Positions 36,201 through 46,329 of a DNA stretch of 64,000 nt are shown here, piece by piece; position 1 is the first letter of the stretch, and each line of letters opens with the position of its first letter. The position numbers and the translations under genes were made by a program. The notes under the pieces were generated by a model. It ran no database searches. It was not told the origin of the DNA and saw nothing but the letters and a program-made list of their open reading frames with translations. The DNA comes from Cryptomeria japonica (taxonomy: Eukaryota; Streptophyta; Pinopsida; Cupressales; Cupressaceae): NCBI RefSeq assembly GCF_030272615.1, contig NC_081412.1:478429657-478493656 (forward strand). Reading direction: 5' to 3'.

Positions 36201-37229
36201 CGTCTTCAATTTGATGGTGCAGGTTCCTATTCCTCTGACTGGATGTGTGGAGTCATCTCCGATGGTTACGTCCTCATCACTCTCCTCTGTCATGGAGTCA
36301 AGTACTTCTTTGAACCCTGTGATGTGCCTGGATGAAGCACTGTCAATCACCCATGAGTTGATCTTGTTAGAAGCTTGGCTTGTGAGTGCTGAGTAGAATA
36401 CATATTTTCCGAAGTCATCTTCCCCTTTAGTCTTTCCTACTTTGGCAAATGTAGCATGTTTCTTGGTTCTTTCCGGGCACTTTGCAACATAGTGTCCGAA
36501 CTGATCACATCTGTAACATTGAATGTGAGATAAGTCCTTCTTTGAAGTATTCTTGCCTTGACGACCTTTTCTCTTTCTAAACTACCTTTTCTTGTTTTGC
36601 TTGGTGGAGTTAGTGTTTAGGACTTGTAGGTCTTCATCTATATTCTTATGTTTCATTCCCATCTTGTTCAATCTTGATTCTTCTTGGAGACAATCATCCC
36701 TTAATCTTTCAAACTTAGGATACTTGGACCTTGCACTGATGCCTTGGATGAATGTGCTCCATCCACTAGGCAACCCATCTAGAGCAATGAGTGTTAACTC
36801 TTTGCTTTGGATTTCGTAATCCAGAGTTGCTAATTCATCTCTTAGAATTGATATCCGCATAAAGTAGGCGTTGATTGTCTCCCCCTTGTTCATGGTGATA
36901 TGATTTATTTCTCGTTTTAATGCTAGAGTTCGACTTGCATTTGATATCTCAAATGTGCTTTCAAGTGCTTTGAACATTTTATAGGCTGTCTGATGTTTTC
37001 TTATGATGGGCATCATGTTGTTTCTCACCCCATCAACTATTATTTTTATTGCCTTTTCATTTCCCTCAATCCATGCTGTTTTGTCAGGTTCAGTTTCAGG
37101 TTGGTCATTTTTAGTTTGAACAAATGAATCCACTTTGTTCTCCTTTAAGATCATCTGAATTCTGAATTTCCAGGCTGAAAAGTCATTGCCACCTCTGAGT
37201 CTGTCTTCGAATCTGATAGCGCTAGCCAT
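33296..37229 (-). pseudogene. Copia Gag-Pol polyprotein of E2
   Basis: One frame runs from ATG 37229 to about 33713, with in-frame stops at 36584-36582, 35813-35811 and 35657-35655. One extra base near 33713 shifts RNase H to the frame ending at 33296. Order: UBN2-type Gag; knuckle CYRCDQFGHYVAKC (about 36515-36475, intact); protease VIDSASSRH (Gly of Asp-Ser-Gly changed to Ala); GAG-pre-integrase; integrase with HSDVCGP (first Asp kept) and LRTSNGGEY (second Asp replaced by Ser); RT with MDVKTTFLNAE and LYVDDLL both intact; RNase H with FTDSDWAG, TEAEY and HCDNQS intact. RT-RNase H would need only the frameshift removed, but protease and integrase appear inactive. Confidence 0.95.
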
Positions 37230-37308
37230 TGGAGAAATGTGATGTAGTATATAATCTTGTTCTTAAATTTGTTTCACGAAATTGAATAGCCTCAAGTTCG
37301 ATCAACTT

Positions 37309-37321
37309 GGCTCTGATACCA
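37309..37321 (-). other. E2 primer-binding site
   Basis: Minus strand TGGTATCAGAGCC, directly next to the right LTR. Initiator tRNA-Met type. Confidence 0.9.
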
Positions 37322-38077
37322 TGTAAATGTTATTGCAATTTCCAATTTAAAGAACAAGTTATATGCAGGATGGTGTATTTTAAAATTTTGATATTATAAC
37401 TATGACAATAATATTGTTATCTTTCTTTTGCTGCAGGTATGGAGGATGAACATGTATCGATTTCAATGTCATCTCCTTTCTTTTGAATGATGTATATATA
37501 GTAAGGTTGTCACGATCAAGTGGCACCTTGATCGGACATGTCTTTTAGACATGTCCGACCAAGATGTCACTTGGTCGTGACTCTTACCAATATCAACTGA
37601 TCCATTCGATGATAACTAATCGGTGCTAGTGTAAATGATAACAAATCTGTAAACATACCCGATAATGAATCGGTATCATTGCAAATAATAACAGTTCGAT
37701 AATCACACCCGATAGTGAATCGGTGTCATTGCAAATAATAGTTCGATAATCACACCCAATAGTGAATCGGTGTCATTGCAAATAATGACAGATTGGTAAA
37801 CACACCTGATAGTAAATCGGTGTCATTGTAGATGATAACAGATTGGTAAACACACCCGATAGTAAATCGGTGTCAAAGTAAATAAGTCTGATAACTAATA
37901 GCATTTAGATCGACGCTTAACTATGTTAGGCAAGTCGTCGATCTAATCTATCTTTATCCAATTGTCAATATCATAATTATGATCAATGTTATATAAAGCA
38001 TGAATCAGATAATCTAATAGCATAGATGAATAAGCTAATAACAGAATGAGTTAGGAGAGTCTTATCTTGCATTAACA
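37322..38077 (-). repeat. E2 right (5') LTR
   Basis: Plus strand TGTAAATGTTATTGC...GCATTAACA, homologous throughout to 31968-32741, with the same hairpin and five repeats. Confidence 0.95.
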
Positions 38078-38082
38078 AGCCT

Positions 38083-38234
38083 TATTATTGCATCTTCTAT
38101 AGTAGATGGTTATAATTCAAAGTGGGGACATTACATATTGTATCTCTTCATGGAAGCTTCATAAGAATTATTTTGATTAGTACAACTAATAAGAAGCCTT
38201 ATTATTGCATCTTCTATAGTAGATGGTTATAATG
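38083..38234. repeat. B-A-B remainder of the 117-bp tandem duplication
   Basis: B 38083-38117, A 38118-38199, B 38200-38234. Its A unit is the partner of 31886-31967, now separated by E2. Confidence 0.9.
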
Positions 38235-39815
38235 GCATCATAGTTATATTCTTATGTAATATTATTTGTGTGGTGAATTGAGAGTAGTAATATTGAATAT
38301 GATGAAGTGAAACACTTTATTGGCTTAATATGGGAAGTGTTCATAATACCCTAGTTTATGTGAATGGTAAACACAAATGAATGTGTATGTCAAGATTAAA
38401 TTTTATTACATTGGGCATCATAAATGTATAGAACATGCTCCTTATAAAATGTTGCAAGCATATGCAGCTCTATCCTTGATAATCTAAATTATGCAATTAA
38501 ATGTTCTTTATGTTGGAACCTGTATATTGATTGATCATGGCATGCTAATATTATCGAAATCCTAGAAGTAGTGCAATAGTTAAATAAGGATAGTTGTTTT
38601 GGTTGGTTGAATAAACTGATTTACTTTCCTTATAATAAGACATGCCATGAAGCCATATCAAGGCTTGCTTGATGGGTGTATTGTGAAGATACTTTGGTTG
38701 TAGTTATCAGGTACTGTGATATCCCCTTAGTTACAATATCTTGGCATATAGGACTTGTTATCCTATCATGAATATGACAGCACACATGGCTATGGAAAGT
38801 GGTAGAACATGTTTGCTACTAATAGGTTTTACAATAAATGCCTCCTATGTAAGAAGGACCTTTCTAGAGATTAACTTATGATATTGGTATCTTATTATGG
38901 TGTGAATAGGCATAATAAGTTTCTTTAACGTCCATTTCTCCACCTTGCTCAATACACAATAAGACGTGCTATATAATTCTAGAGTGGTAATTGGGCATGT
39001 CCTTAAGACTATTATATCTTTGATTTCTATTGTAGGCTTGAAATTAGGCAAAGGTAAGTTATATTTGACCCTTGATTAGAAGTGACATTGTAGATTTCCT
39101 AAATTGGGAAAATGGCTGATTTTCCCTACATATTATTAGGCATTATTAATAGTTCAAAATCAATAACAAGAGCCTTATGGGCAACAATGAAACTTGATTG
39201 TTAATTGATACAATTGCATATAAAGTGAGTATGAATACAAGTTGAGATAAATATAAATATAATCCTCTATCTTATTAGCCTCAACATAAGATGATAAAAA
39301 AATTATCATATGTAGGTGTAACAAATTCCTTTAATGTCTTTTTATCTTCCTTGTCTAATGTAATAATAAGACATGTTATATAATTCTAGAACGATGACTA
39401 AGAACTAGGATAAAGGCTTTTTTATGACTACATGCTATCTATCGACCCCTTGAGAGTAGGAACCTCAAGGTGGAACCTTTTATATGAACTTCAAATGGAA
39501 CTACTTTTCTATATGTGTTGTGTGAACTGAGTTAATTTTCTATTAATAAATAAGCTTAGTTATGGATTCGATATGACAAAACCTTGGGAACCTATGATTA
39601 GGAGTCCTTTGAGAGACTTGGTGAGAACCACGTGTGACTTTGACCCGTTTCGAAGCAGAACGTAGGCAGTCCTTGGGTGAAGGATGCCTTTGTGACCTCA
39701 AGTCCATGGGGGAAGGGTCTAGTGGGGATAACTCCCAAGTTATGGGATTGTTCATAATTGGTTTGTCCTTCTTTCTTCACTATGCTTCAAATGAGGCTGA
39801 AGTGGGTATTAGATG
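38235..39815. other. Middle non-coding part of the 19.2-kb insertion
   Basis: No gene or element recognised. AT-rich. Short ORFs near 39600-39830 lack family motifs. Confidence 0.5.
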
Positions 39816-39950
39816 TGTTGGTGTTGGAAATTAGCCACACCCGGACCAATGATGGACTGGTCCAAGAGGGGCCAGTAGCTCAGTGGTAGAGCACTCCAGC
39901 AGCGTATGGAAGGTCCTAGGTTTGAGTCCTAGCTAGTCCATGTCTCAACA
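39816..39950 (+). repeat. TRIM 5' LTR
   Basis: 135 bp. A 53-bp U3-like part carries a 6-bp hairpin (GGACCA 39843-39848, TGGTCC 39858-39863). The 72-nt tRNA-like part follows, then a 10-bp tail ending CAACA. Confidence 0.93.
39869..39940 (+). promoter_or_regulatory. tRNA-like sequence with Pol III A and B boxes in the TRIM 5' LTR
   Basis: 72 nt, the length of a real tRNA. Acceptor arms GGGCCAG and CTAGTCC pair at 6 of 7 positions (one G-T). T8 and A9 are present. The D arm is GCTC-AGTGGTA-GAGC and the T arm CTAGG-TTTGAGT-CCTAG. The A box TAGCTCAGTGG (39876-39886) fits the consensus; the B box GGTTTGAGTCC (39919-39929) has one C-to-T change. The anticodon stem is weak and its loop would be 8 nt, so a functional tRNA is unlikely. 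The retained parts are those that form an internal Pol III promoter. Confidence 0.85.
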
Positions 39951-39962
39951 TGGTATCAGAGC
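39951..39962 (+). other. TRIM primer-binding site
   Basis: TGGTATCAGAGC immediately after the 5' LTR, complementary to the 3' end of initiator tRNA-Met. Confidence 0.92.
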
Positions 39963-40005
39963 CAGGTCCAGGCTAGGAGCCCCAAGCACACGAAAGGTGT
40001 GGCTT

Positions 40006-40014
40006 AAGGGGGGG
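40006..40014 (+). other. TRIM polypurine tract
   Basis: AAGGGGGGG directly before the 3' LTR start TGTTGG. Confidence 0.9.
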
Positions 40015-40149
40015 TGTTGGCGTTGGAAATAAGCCACACCCAGACCGATGATGGACTGGTCCAAGAGGGGCCAGTAGCTTAGTGGTAGAGCACTCCAGCA
40101 GTGTATGGAAGGTCCTAGGTTCGAGTCCTAGCTAGTCCATGTCTCAACA
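40015..40149 (+). repeat. TRIM 3' LTR
   Basis: 135 bp, same length as the 5' LTR and 94.8% identical by direct comparison. Confidence 0.93.
40068..40139 (+). promoter_or_regulatory. tRNA-like sequence in the TRIM 3' LTR
   Basis: Same layout as the 5' copy. A box TAGCTTAGTGG (40075-40085) still fits the consensus and the B box GGTTCGAGTCC (40118-40128) is perfect. The D stem has one G-T pair. The first T4 run on the plus strand after the element is at 40386-40389. Confidence 0.85.
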
Positions 40150-40154
40150 AGATG

Positions 40155-40834
40155 GTTGTGAATGAGATACAAAGACTTGATAACTAGTATTGAATACATA
40201 ATGTGCTTTGAATAGTGACTTGAATGAAGTGAAGGGGTCGACTACCTTATAGTCAGTTTGTTTATCTATTGAGTAAAGGCCATCTTATGTTCGATCCAAG
40301 TGATCTCATGCGCTTGTGGAATTTAATCCCATACCTCTAACACTTTGTGTATATACTCCTAGATCAATCAATTGTGATCTACTTGTTTTGAATTAGGAAC
40401 CTCTCTTCCACTTATAGTGCTAAGCTTGGTACAAGTGCTGACTTTTATGGCAACAGATGTAGTTAGGACCCTACAAGGCCATAAGTAGAGGACTAAATTC
40501 CTCTAACACAGAGTTTGAGGTGATCACCGGAGGACAAATCATATGACTCGCTTAAGATAAGCTTATCCACTCAAGATTGATAATAGTCAAGGAGCATATT
40601 ATGCCGAAAGATTGTCATCCATGTCACCTAATTGCGGATTGATACCGCCAGTTGCTTGCAGGCGAGGGATACTCCGCATTGATCTAGGGTATTGAACAGA
40701 TTTCGCCAAGAGCATGTGGGCTTGGGGGCCAGTTGCATCTTGGCAATGGATGCCCTTGTTGCTTAGTCATCCGATGGACTACTGGAAAGAGAATTTCTAA
40801 TGACGAATAGGTAGGTAATAATTGGGCCAACATT
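40155..40834. other. Non-coding part of the 19.2-kb insertion
   Basis: No gene or element recognised between the TRIM and E3. Confidence 0.5.
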
Positions 40835-42096
40835 TGTTGCAAGTTTGGTCAGAATGAGTTGTTGTTGTGTTGTCATTGATCTCAACATGCCTTGGTTGTC
40901 ATTAGTGACTAGTTAGTATAATTGATATTGAGTTTCTTGTGCAGTTGTGCTGAGAGATTTGCTCTGCATATCTTCCATGGTGTACATCTATTCATGTGGT
41001 TTGGATATGTTGTTAAGCAGTGTTTAGAGATTCTATATTTGGGATTTGGTGCTCCAGTTTGTTGTGCTAAGGAAGTTGCATTCACCAGTGTGTGACAATG
41101 TTTGATGTTTCCATGTGAAATGCATGCTCTGCATTTCTCCACCTTATAGTTTATGGTGTTGTGGTTTTGGAGTTAAGTTGGTAATGTCCTTATCTTCACT
41201 CTATTCAATTGGCATGTGTTCTTGGGCTTCGAAAGCATGGTTTTTAAGTTCGATGGTGTTTACTTTAGGTTTGGCCGACCTGAAGTGTTTACACTTCACA
41301 TTATTGCTCTGATGATTATGGGTCGTTGTATAACATGTTTGATGTTCTTTTTGGTCTCAATTAAGATGTGTTGTGGTCCACTTTACATTCTTTTCCACTA
41401 CAGGAATGTTTAGTGTCGACCTAATTTGAACTTTGTTCGGTTAAGTTGCTTAGCCAACCTTGGGAGATTTTGCATATGCGAAAATGATATAAATAAAGGA
41501 TAATTTGTTGAGGATGGTATGAATGTGTGTATGAGTATAGAAAGGAAGTGAATTGCAATGAGGGTGTATGAAAGAGGATCTATCTCCTTGATTGTTTGAG
41601 TTGATGATAAGTGTTGTTTGAGTTGGTGAAAAGTGTTGATCAATGTGAACTTTCATGTGTTAGCTATCGGAAGCGGTGAACCGAAGGTACCTACAAATCT
41701 TATGGTTGCAAAGGTACATTAGTGGTGGATTCTTTCTTTTTTATTCTTCTTCATTTGGGTAGTGAGCCTTTCTTTCTTTCTCTCAAGCAGTGAGTCTTTC
41801 TTTGTAAAAATCACCTTAACTAGTGTCACCCTAGCAGGTGTTCATATATTGAGAATAGCATTCTTCGTGGTTTTTCCCTTAATAGGGCTTTCCACGTAAA
41901 ATCTGGTGTTTCATTGTGTATGGTATGTTTTGCTTTTCACGTTCTTTTATGCTCATATTTTTCTGTGAATTAAATAATAAAGTTGAGTTGCTAAGGATCT
42001 AATTTAAGAAAAAGATTTTAAGATTTGTTTGTACAACTGATTCACTCCCCCCCCCCCCCCCCATCTCAGTTGTCTTATGTGTAAGAACATTCAAAA
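40835..42096 (+). repeat. E3 5' LTR
   Basis: TGTTGCAAGTTTGG...ACATTCAAAA. TATAAATA at 41488-41495. A run of 16 C at 42047-42062. It is 74 bp longer than the 3' LTR, mostly from a block near 41875-41945 that the 3' copy lacks. Confidence 0.92.
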
Positions 42097-42098
42097 AT

Positions 42099-42110
42099 TG
42101 GTATCAGAGC
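42099..42110 (+). other. E3 primer-binding site
   Basis: TGGTATCAGAGC, two bases inside the 5' LTR end; initiator tRNA-Met type. Confidence 0.9.
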
Positions 42111-42153
42111 TTTGGTTCCTTGGAGAAGAGCTTAACCGCTTGAGGAGATCCTA

Positions 42154-43441
42154 ATGCCGCACAAACTGACAATCCCTATGTTTGATAGATCTGACTATGC
42201 TTTCTGGAAAGTGAAGATGCAAGGTTACTTGATTGCTCTTGGCTATGAAGTTTGGAAGCTTGTTACACAAAAGTACACTAAACTGCAAACTAGGGTGAAC
42301 ACTCAAGATGAGATCAAGGAATTTAAAGACAATGAAAAGGCGAGGTTTGCTAAGTTTAGTGCTCTTTCCAAGACCGAATTAACAAAAGTTGTATCTTTGG
42401 AATCCACTCATGATGTTTGGAACAAATTAGAAAAGACTTATGAAGGAGATGATATAGTCAAACAAGCCAAGTCGCAGAATGCTAAAACTAAATATGAATG
42501 CTTGAGGATGGATGAAGAAGACAATATAACTACCTACCTGCAGAAGATAGATGATGTTTTAAATGAAAACAAAGGTCTTGGTGGTAATTTGCCGGAAGAT
42601 GAAGTTGTGAAGAAGGTACTCAAAACTCTAACTAAACCCTATAGAAGAATCACAAAATAAGAATAAGTATACTAGAGAATACTTGTATGGCTCATTACTT
42701 GCTTTTGAGATGAAAGAATTTGGTATTACTAGTCCAAGAACAGAGACTACATTTAAGGCTACTAAATCAACGAAAGATGAGGAATCTGATGAAGAGAACT
42801 TTGATGAGATTGAGGCGAACTTTGTGAGAAGGATGAAGAAAGGAACCAAAAAGTACTAAGGTAAATTGCCCTTTAAATGTTTCAGCTGTGGAAAGCAAGG
42901 TCATTATGCTTTTAGATGTCCAAACAAATTTGCAAATCAAAAGAATAAGGAATCTGAAGGAAAGTTCAATAGGAAAGCTTATTATGTTAAAGAAGAATCT
43001 TGTTCAACTAATCCTAGCAAAATTGTGAAGGAAAAATCTCCGAAAGATGCTACTAAAACTGAGGGTACTGTTGTGTTTGTTTTTCATGCTAGAAGAGATA
43101 AAGATGAATGGATTATTGATGTTGGATGTTCAAACTATATGAATGGTGACAAGAGTAAATTTGTAAAGCTTGAAAATTTTGATGGTGTTGTTAGATTTGG
43201 AAATGATCAGACGGCTAGGATAGTTGGAATTGGTTCTATCCGCTTTGATGGCAAACATAATACTGACAATGTTTTCTATGTTAAAGGCTCAAATCATAAT
43301 CTTTTGAGTGTTGGTCAAATGTGTGGAAATGGATATAATCTTGTTTTTCAGGATGATGGGTGTGAGATCAAAAAAAGATCTGAAACTGTGATTGCAGAAG
43401 GAAAGAGGACAGATGGAAATGTTTATCAATTCCGGACAGCT
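42154..43441 (+). pseudogene. E3 Gag and protease
   Basis: ATG 42154 opens UBN2-type Gag (FDRSDYAFWKVKMQGYL), closed by TAA at 42658. Coding continues in another frame to the intact knuckle CFSCGKQGHYAFRC (42878-42920). Protease follows with WIIDVGCSNYM, where the residue after the catalytic Asp is Val in place of Ser or Thr. LLSVGQMCGNGYNLVF marks the protease end. The frame stops at 43439. Confidence 0.9.
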
Positions 43442-43553
43442 TGAAAATGAGATAGATAGAAGAATCAGAAACTGTGATTGCAGAAGGAAAGAGGACAGAC
43501 GGAAATGTTTATCAATTCCGGACAGCTTGAAAATGAGATAGATAGAAGAATCA
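43382..43553 (+). repeat. 86-bp tandem duplication in E3
   Basis: Units 43382-43467 and 43468-43553 differ at a single base. The duplication spans the protease/pre-integrase junction and copies its stop codon. Confidence 0.95.
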
Positions 43554-44525
43554 AATGATTGAGGTCTAACAAAGGTGAAAAGTTTAAATCTGGTGAGTTC
43601 AATACTTTTTGTGAGAATCATGGGATAAGAAGACATTTGTCTGCCCCTAGGATGACACGGTAGAATGGTGTAGTTGAAAGGATGAATAGAACAATTTAAG
43701 ATGTTGCTAGAACAATGATGGATGAAGGAAGTCTACCGGCATGAAGCAAGTCTATCGGAAATCTACTAGAAAGAAGCAATACATATTGTGGTATACAAAC
43801 TTAACAGAGTGCAAATTAGAAGAAACTATGGGAAGACATCTTATGAACTATGGTATGGAAGGACTCTGTCTATGAAATCTTTCAGAGTATTTGGAAGTAA
43901 ATGTTATATAAAAAGAGATGAAGAAAATTTGGGAAAGTTTGACACAAGAGTTGATGAAGGTATATTCCTTGGCTATTCTACTAAAAGCAAAGCTTACAGA
44001 TGTTATAACAAAAGACTGAAAAGAATTGTTGAAAGCACAAATGTGAAAGTTGATGAAGACACTTCGAAGAATACAGTTGTAAAGATGGGATATGAATCTG
44101 ATGAGTCTATCGATAAACAAGAAGAAGAAGAGACTGAAGAAATAAAAGTGCAGAACGATAAGGAAGATGCTCCGAAAACTGCTCCTAAGACTCTAAGGTA
44201 TGTGCAGAAGAATCATTTAGAGAAACAGATTATTGGAGACAAAAACAGAGGTGTTATCACAAGAAGTAAAGTTGTTGAAGAATACATGAACTTATGCTTA
44301 ATTTCAGAGACAGAGCCGAAAACAGTAAAAGAAGCTTGCGGTGATCAGCATTGGATGAAAGCTATGAAAAAAGAATTGGAACAGATTGAGAAGACTTGGG
44401 AACTTATCCCAAGACTAGCTGACAAGAATGTGATAGGAACTAAATGGGTATTTCAAAACAAACTGGATGAAGATGGACACATAGTAAGGAATAAGGCAAA
44501 ACTTGCATGTAAAAGCTACTCATAA
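43554..44525 (+). pseudogene. E3 integrase C-terminal half and RT start
   Basis: The zinc domain and first half of the integrase core are deleted. What remains is SGEFNTFCENHGI, NGVVERMNRT (the Glu region), and from 43788 the C-terminal domain (YELWYGRTLSMKSFRVFGSKCY). The second catalytic Asp is replaced by Asn (RSNKGEKF). An acidic linker leads to RT start (KEACGDQHWMKAMKKELEQIEK), which ends at TAA 44523. Confidence 0.88.
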
Positions 44526-45280
44526 GAAGGAATAGATTTTGAGGAAACTTATGCTCCTATGGCAAGAATGGAAGCTATCAGAATGTTTCTGGCTTTTGCA
44601 ACACACAAGAATTTCAAGGTCTATCAGATGGATGTCAAGTCTACATTCCTGAATGGGGAACTAAAAAAGGAAGTGAAAAACTGGAAAGATTCAAGCTATC
44701 AGGTACTCCAGTAATGGTTTGCAAATTGAAGAAGGCGCTATATGGATTGAAGCAAGCTCCTAGAGCTTGGTATGCAAGGCTTGATAGGTATTTGCTGAAG
44801 CAAGAATTTCAAAAAGGTACTATTGACAGTAATCTCTATTTTAAAGTTGAGGGAAATGAAATCTTGATTGTAGTTGTTTATATGGATGATATAATCTTTG
44901 GAGGAAAAGATGGTATGTGCAAGAAGTTTTCTGGTGAAATGCAAAAAGAGTTTGAAATATCTATGATTGGGGAAATGAATTTCTTTCTTGGTTTACAAGT
45001 TAGTCAGAAAGATGACAAATGATATCTTGATTGTAGTTGTTTATGTGGATGATATAATCTTTGGAGGAAAAGATGGTATGTGCAAGAAGTTTTCTGGTGA
45101 AATGCAAAAAGAGTTTGAAATGTCTACGATTGGGGAAATGAATTTCTTTCTTGGTTTACAAGTTAGTCAGAAGGATGATGGTATCTTTATTTCACAATCT
45201 AATTATATTAAAGAAATGTTGAAAAAGTTTGGAATGGAAAATTCTAAACCCTTATTTACTCTCTATGGCTACTAGTTGTA
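44526..45280 (+). pseudogene. E3 reverse transcriptase with duplicated active site
   Basis: [12 protein letters not shown] (first catalytic Asp) is followed by a small deletion, then LKKALYGLKQAPRAWYARLD. The active-site segment is present twice: YMDDIIFGG in 44861-45023 and YVDDIIFGG in 45024-45186. The 163-bp repeat unit is not a multiple of three, so the second copy is out of frame and the first ends at a stop. Confidence 0.9.
44861..45186 (+). repeat. 163-bp tandem duplication across the RT active site
   Basis: atcttgattgtagttgttta starts at 44861 and 45024, and the two units differ at only a handful of bases. Confidence 0.95.
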
Positions 45281-45953
45281 AGTTGAGAAAAGATGTTGAA
45301 TCTCCGAAGACTGGTGAGAGCATATACAGATCAATGATTGGAGGATTATTGTACCTAACTGCTACTAGACCAGATATCATGCACGATGTTTGTCTTGTGG
45401 CTAGATTCCAACAAGATACCAGAGAGAGACATGTTGTTGTGAAAAGAATTTTCAGATACTTAAAAGGAACAGAAGACTATGGATTGTGGTATCCCAAAAG
45501 ATCCAACTTCACTCTTATTGCTTATACCAATACAGATTGGGCTGGTTGTATGGATGATAGGAAAAGTACAAGTGGAGTTGCAATTTTCCTTGGACCCCAG
45601 TTGTTGCTTGGTTGAGTAAGAAACAAGATTCAGTATCTCTATCTACTGTTGAAGCTGAATACATTGTTGTTGCAGCTTGTTGTACACAAGTATCATGGAT
45701 GAAACAAAATCTGAAGGACATTGAAATATTGTTTGATGAACCAATTTCTATCTTTTGTGACAATACTAGTGCAATAAATATTTCTAAGAATCCGATACTG
45801 CATTCAAGAACGAAACACATTTCAATCTGGTATAACTTCTTGAGGGAGAGAGTTTTGAAGAATGAGGTGAAGCTTGATTATGTACCTACAAAGGAACAAA
45901 TTGCTGACATCTTAACTAAAGCACTCGCTAAGGATACTTTTGAATATCTCTGA
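45281..45953 (+). pseudogene. E3 RNase H
   Basis: YTNTDWAGCMDDRKSTSG (first catalytic Asp appears changed to Asn), a frameshift near 45610, then TVEAEYI and FCDNTSAINISKNP, HSRTKHI and the family ending ADILTKALAKDTFEYL with TGA at 45951. Confidence 0.9.
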
Positions 45954-46329
45954 GAGAAATTGGGGATCATTGCCCCTCCTTTTATGAACTAAATGCATAT
46001 AGAGGTGCATTAGTCCAGTGAACTTCATGAATATTATTATTTTGGACTAATGATTGGGGTTTCCTCTTAGGGGGAGCTAAGTGCAGTTGCGAGTTTTTGA
46101 GGAGTTGAATAGAATGACCTGACAATTTTTGTGTTTGGACCTTTGTCCTTGTTGACAAAGGGGGAGAGAATGAGAAGATGGGAGAGAATGAAAAGATTGG
46201 TAAATGTGAGTAACTAAGTAATTGGCAATGGGGGAGAACATTGTATTGAAAAACATTAAAAATTGGTATGAGAGTTGTTGATATTGTTGCTGTCATTGAT
46301 GTGTTGCCATCAATGACAAAGCGGGAGAT
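45954..46329 (+). other. E3 3' untranslated region and polypurine tract
   Basis: Contains purine-rich tracts (aaagggggagagaatgag near 46156) and, at 46318-46329, AAAGCGGGAGAT against the 3' LTR. The tract has one C, so it is degraded. Confidence 0.8.

Larger units (their letters stand above)
31968..38077 (-). mobile_element. Copia element E2, nearly complete, TSD AGCCT
   Basis: LTRs at 31968-32741 and 37322-38077, primer-binding site 37309-37321, one gag-pol frame, hairpin array, and polypurine tract at 32742-32751 (taagagggag on the minus strand). AGCCT flanks it at 31963-31967 and 38078-38082. The LTRs are highly similar apart from a 15-bp and a 3-bp indel, so this is the youngest large insertion here. 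It carries three in-frame stops, one frameshift and two altered catalytic motifs. Confidence 0.95.
39816..40149 (+). mobile_element. Complete 334-bp TRIM element with tRNA-like LTRs, TSD AGATG
   Basis: Two 135-bp LTRs (39816-39950 and 40015-40149) flank an internal domain of only 64 bp. That domain holds a methionine primer-binding site (39951-39962), about 43 bp of spacer and a polypurine tract (40006-40014, AAGGGGGGG). LTR ends are TGTTGG...TCAACA. AGATG flanks at 39811-39815 and 40150-40154. The LTRs differ at 7 of 135 positions (six transitions). There is no coding sequence, so mobility needs proteins from another element. Each LTR contains a 72-nt tRNA-like segment with A and B boxes, and the longest T run in the whole element is three. 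Unlike the known Cassandra TRIMs, the embedded RNA gene is tRNA-like, not 5S. Confidence 0.93.

Noticed and set aside
39869-39940. A functional tRNA gene
   Set aside because: The anticodon stem pairs poorly, the loop would be 8 nt, no T-run terminator follows, and the sequence is duplicated as part of an LTR pair.
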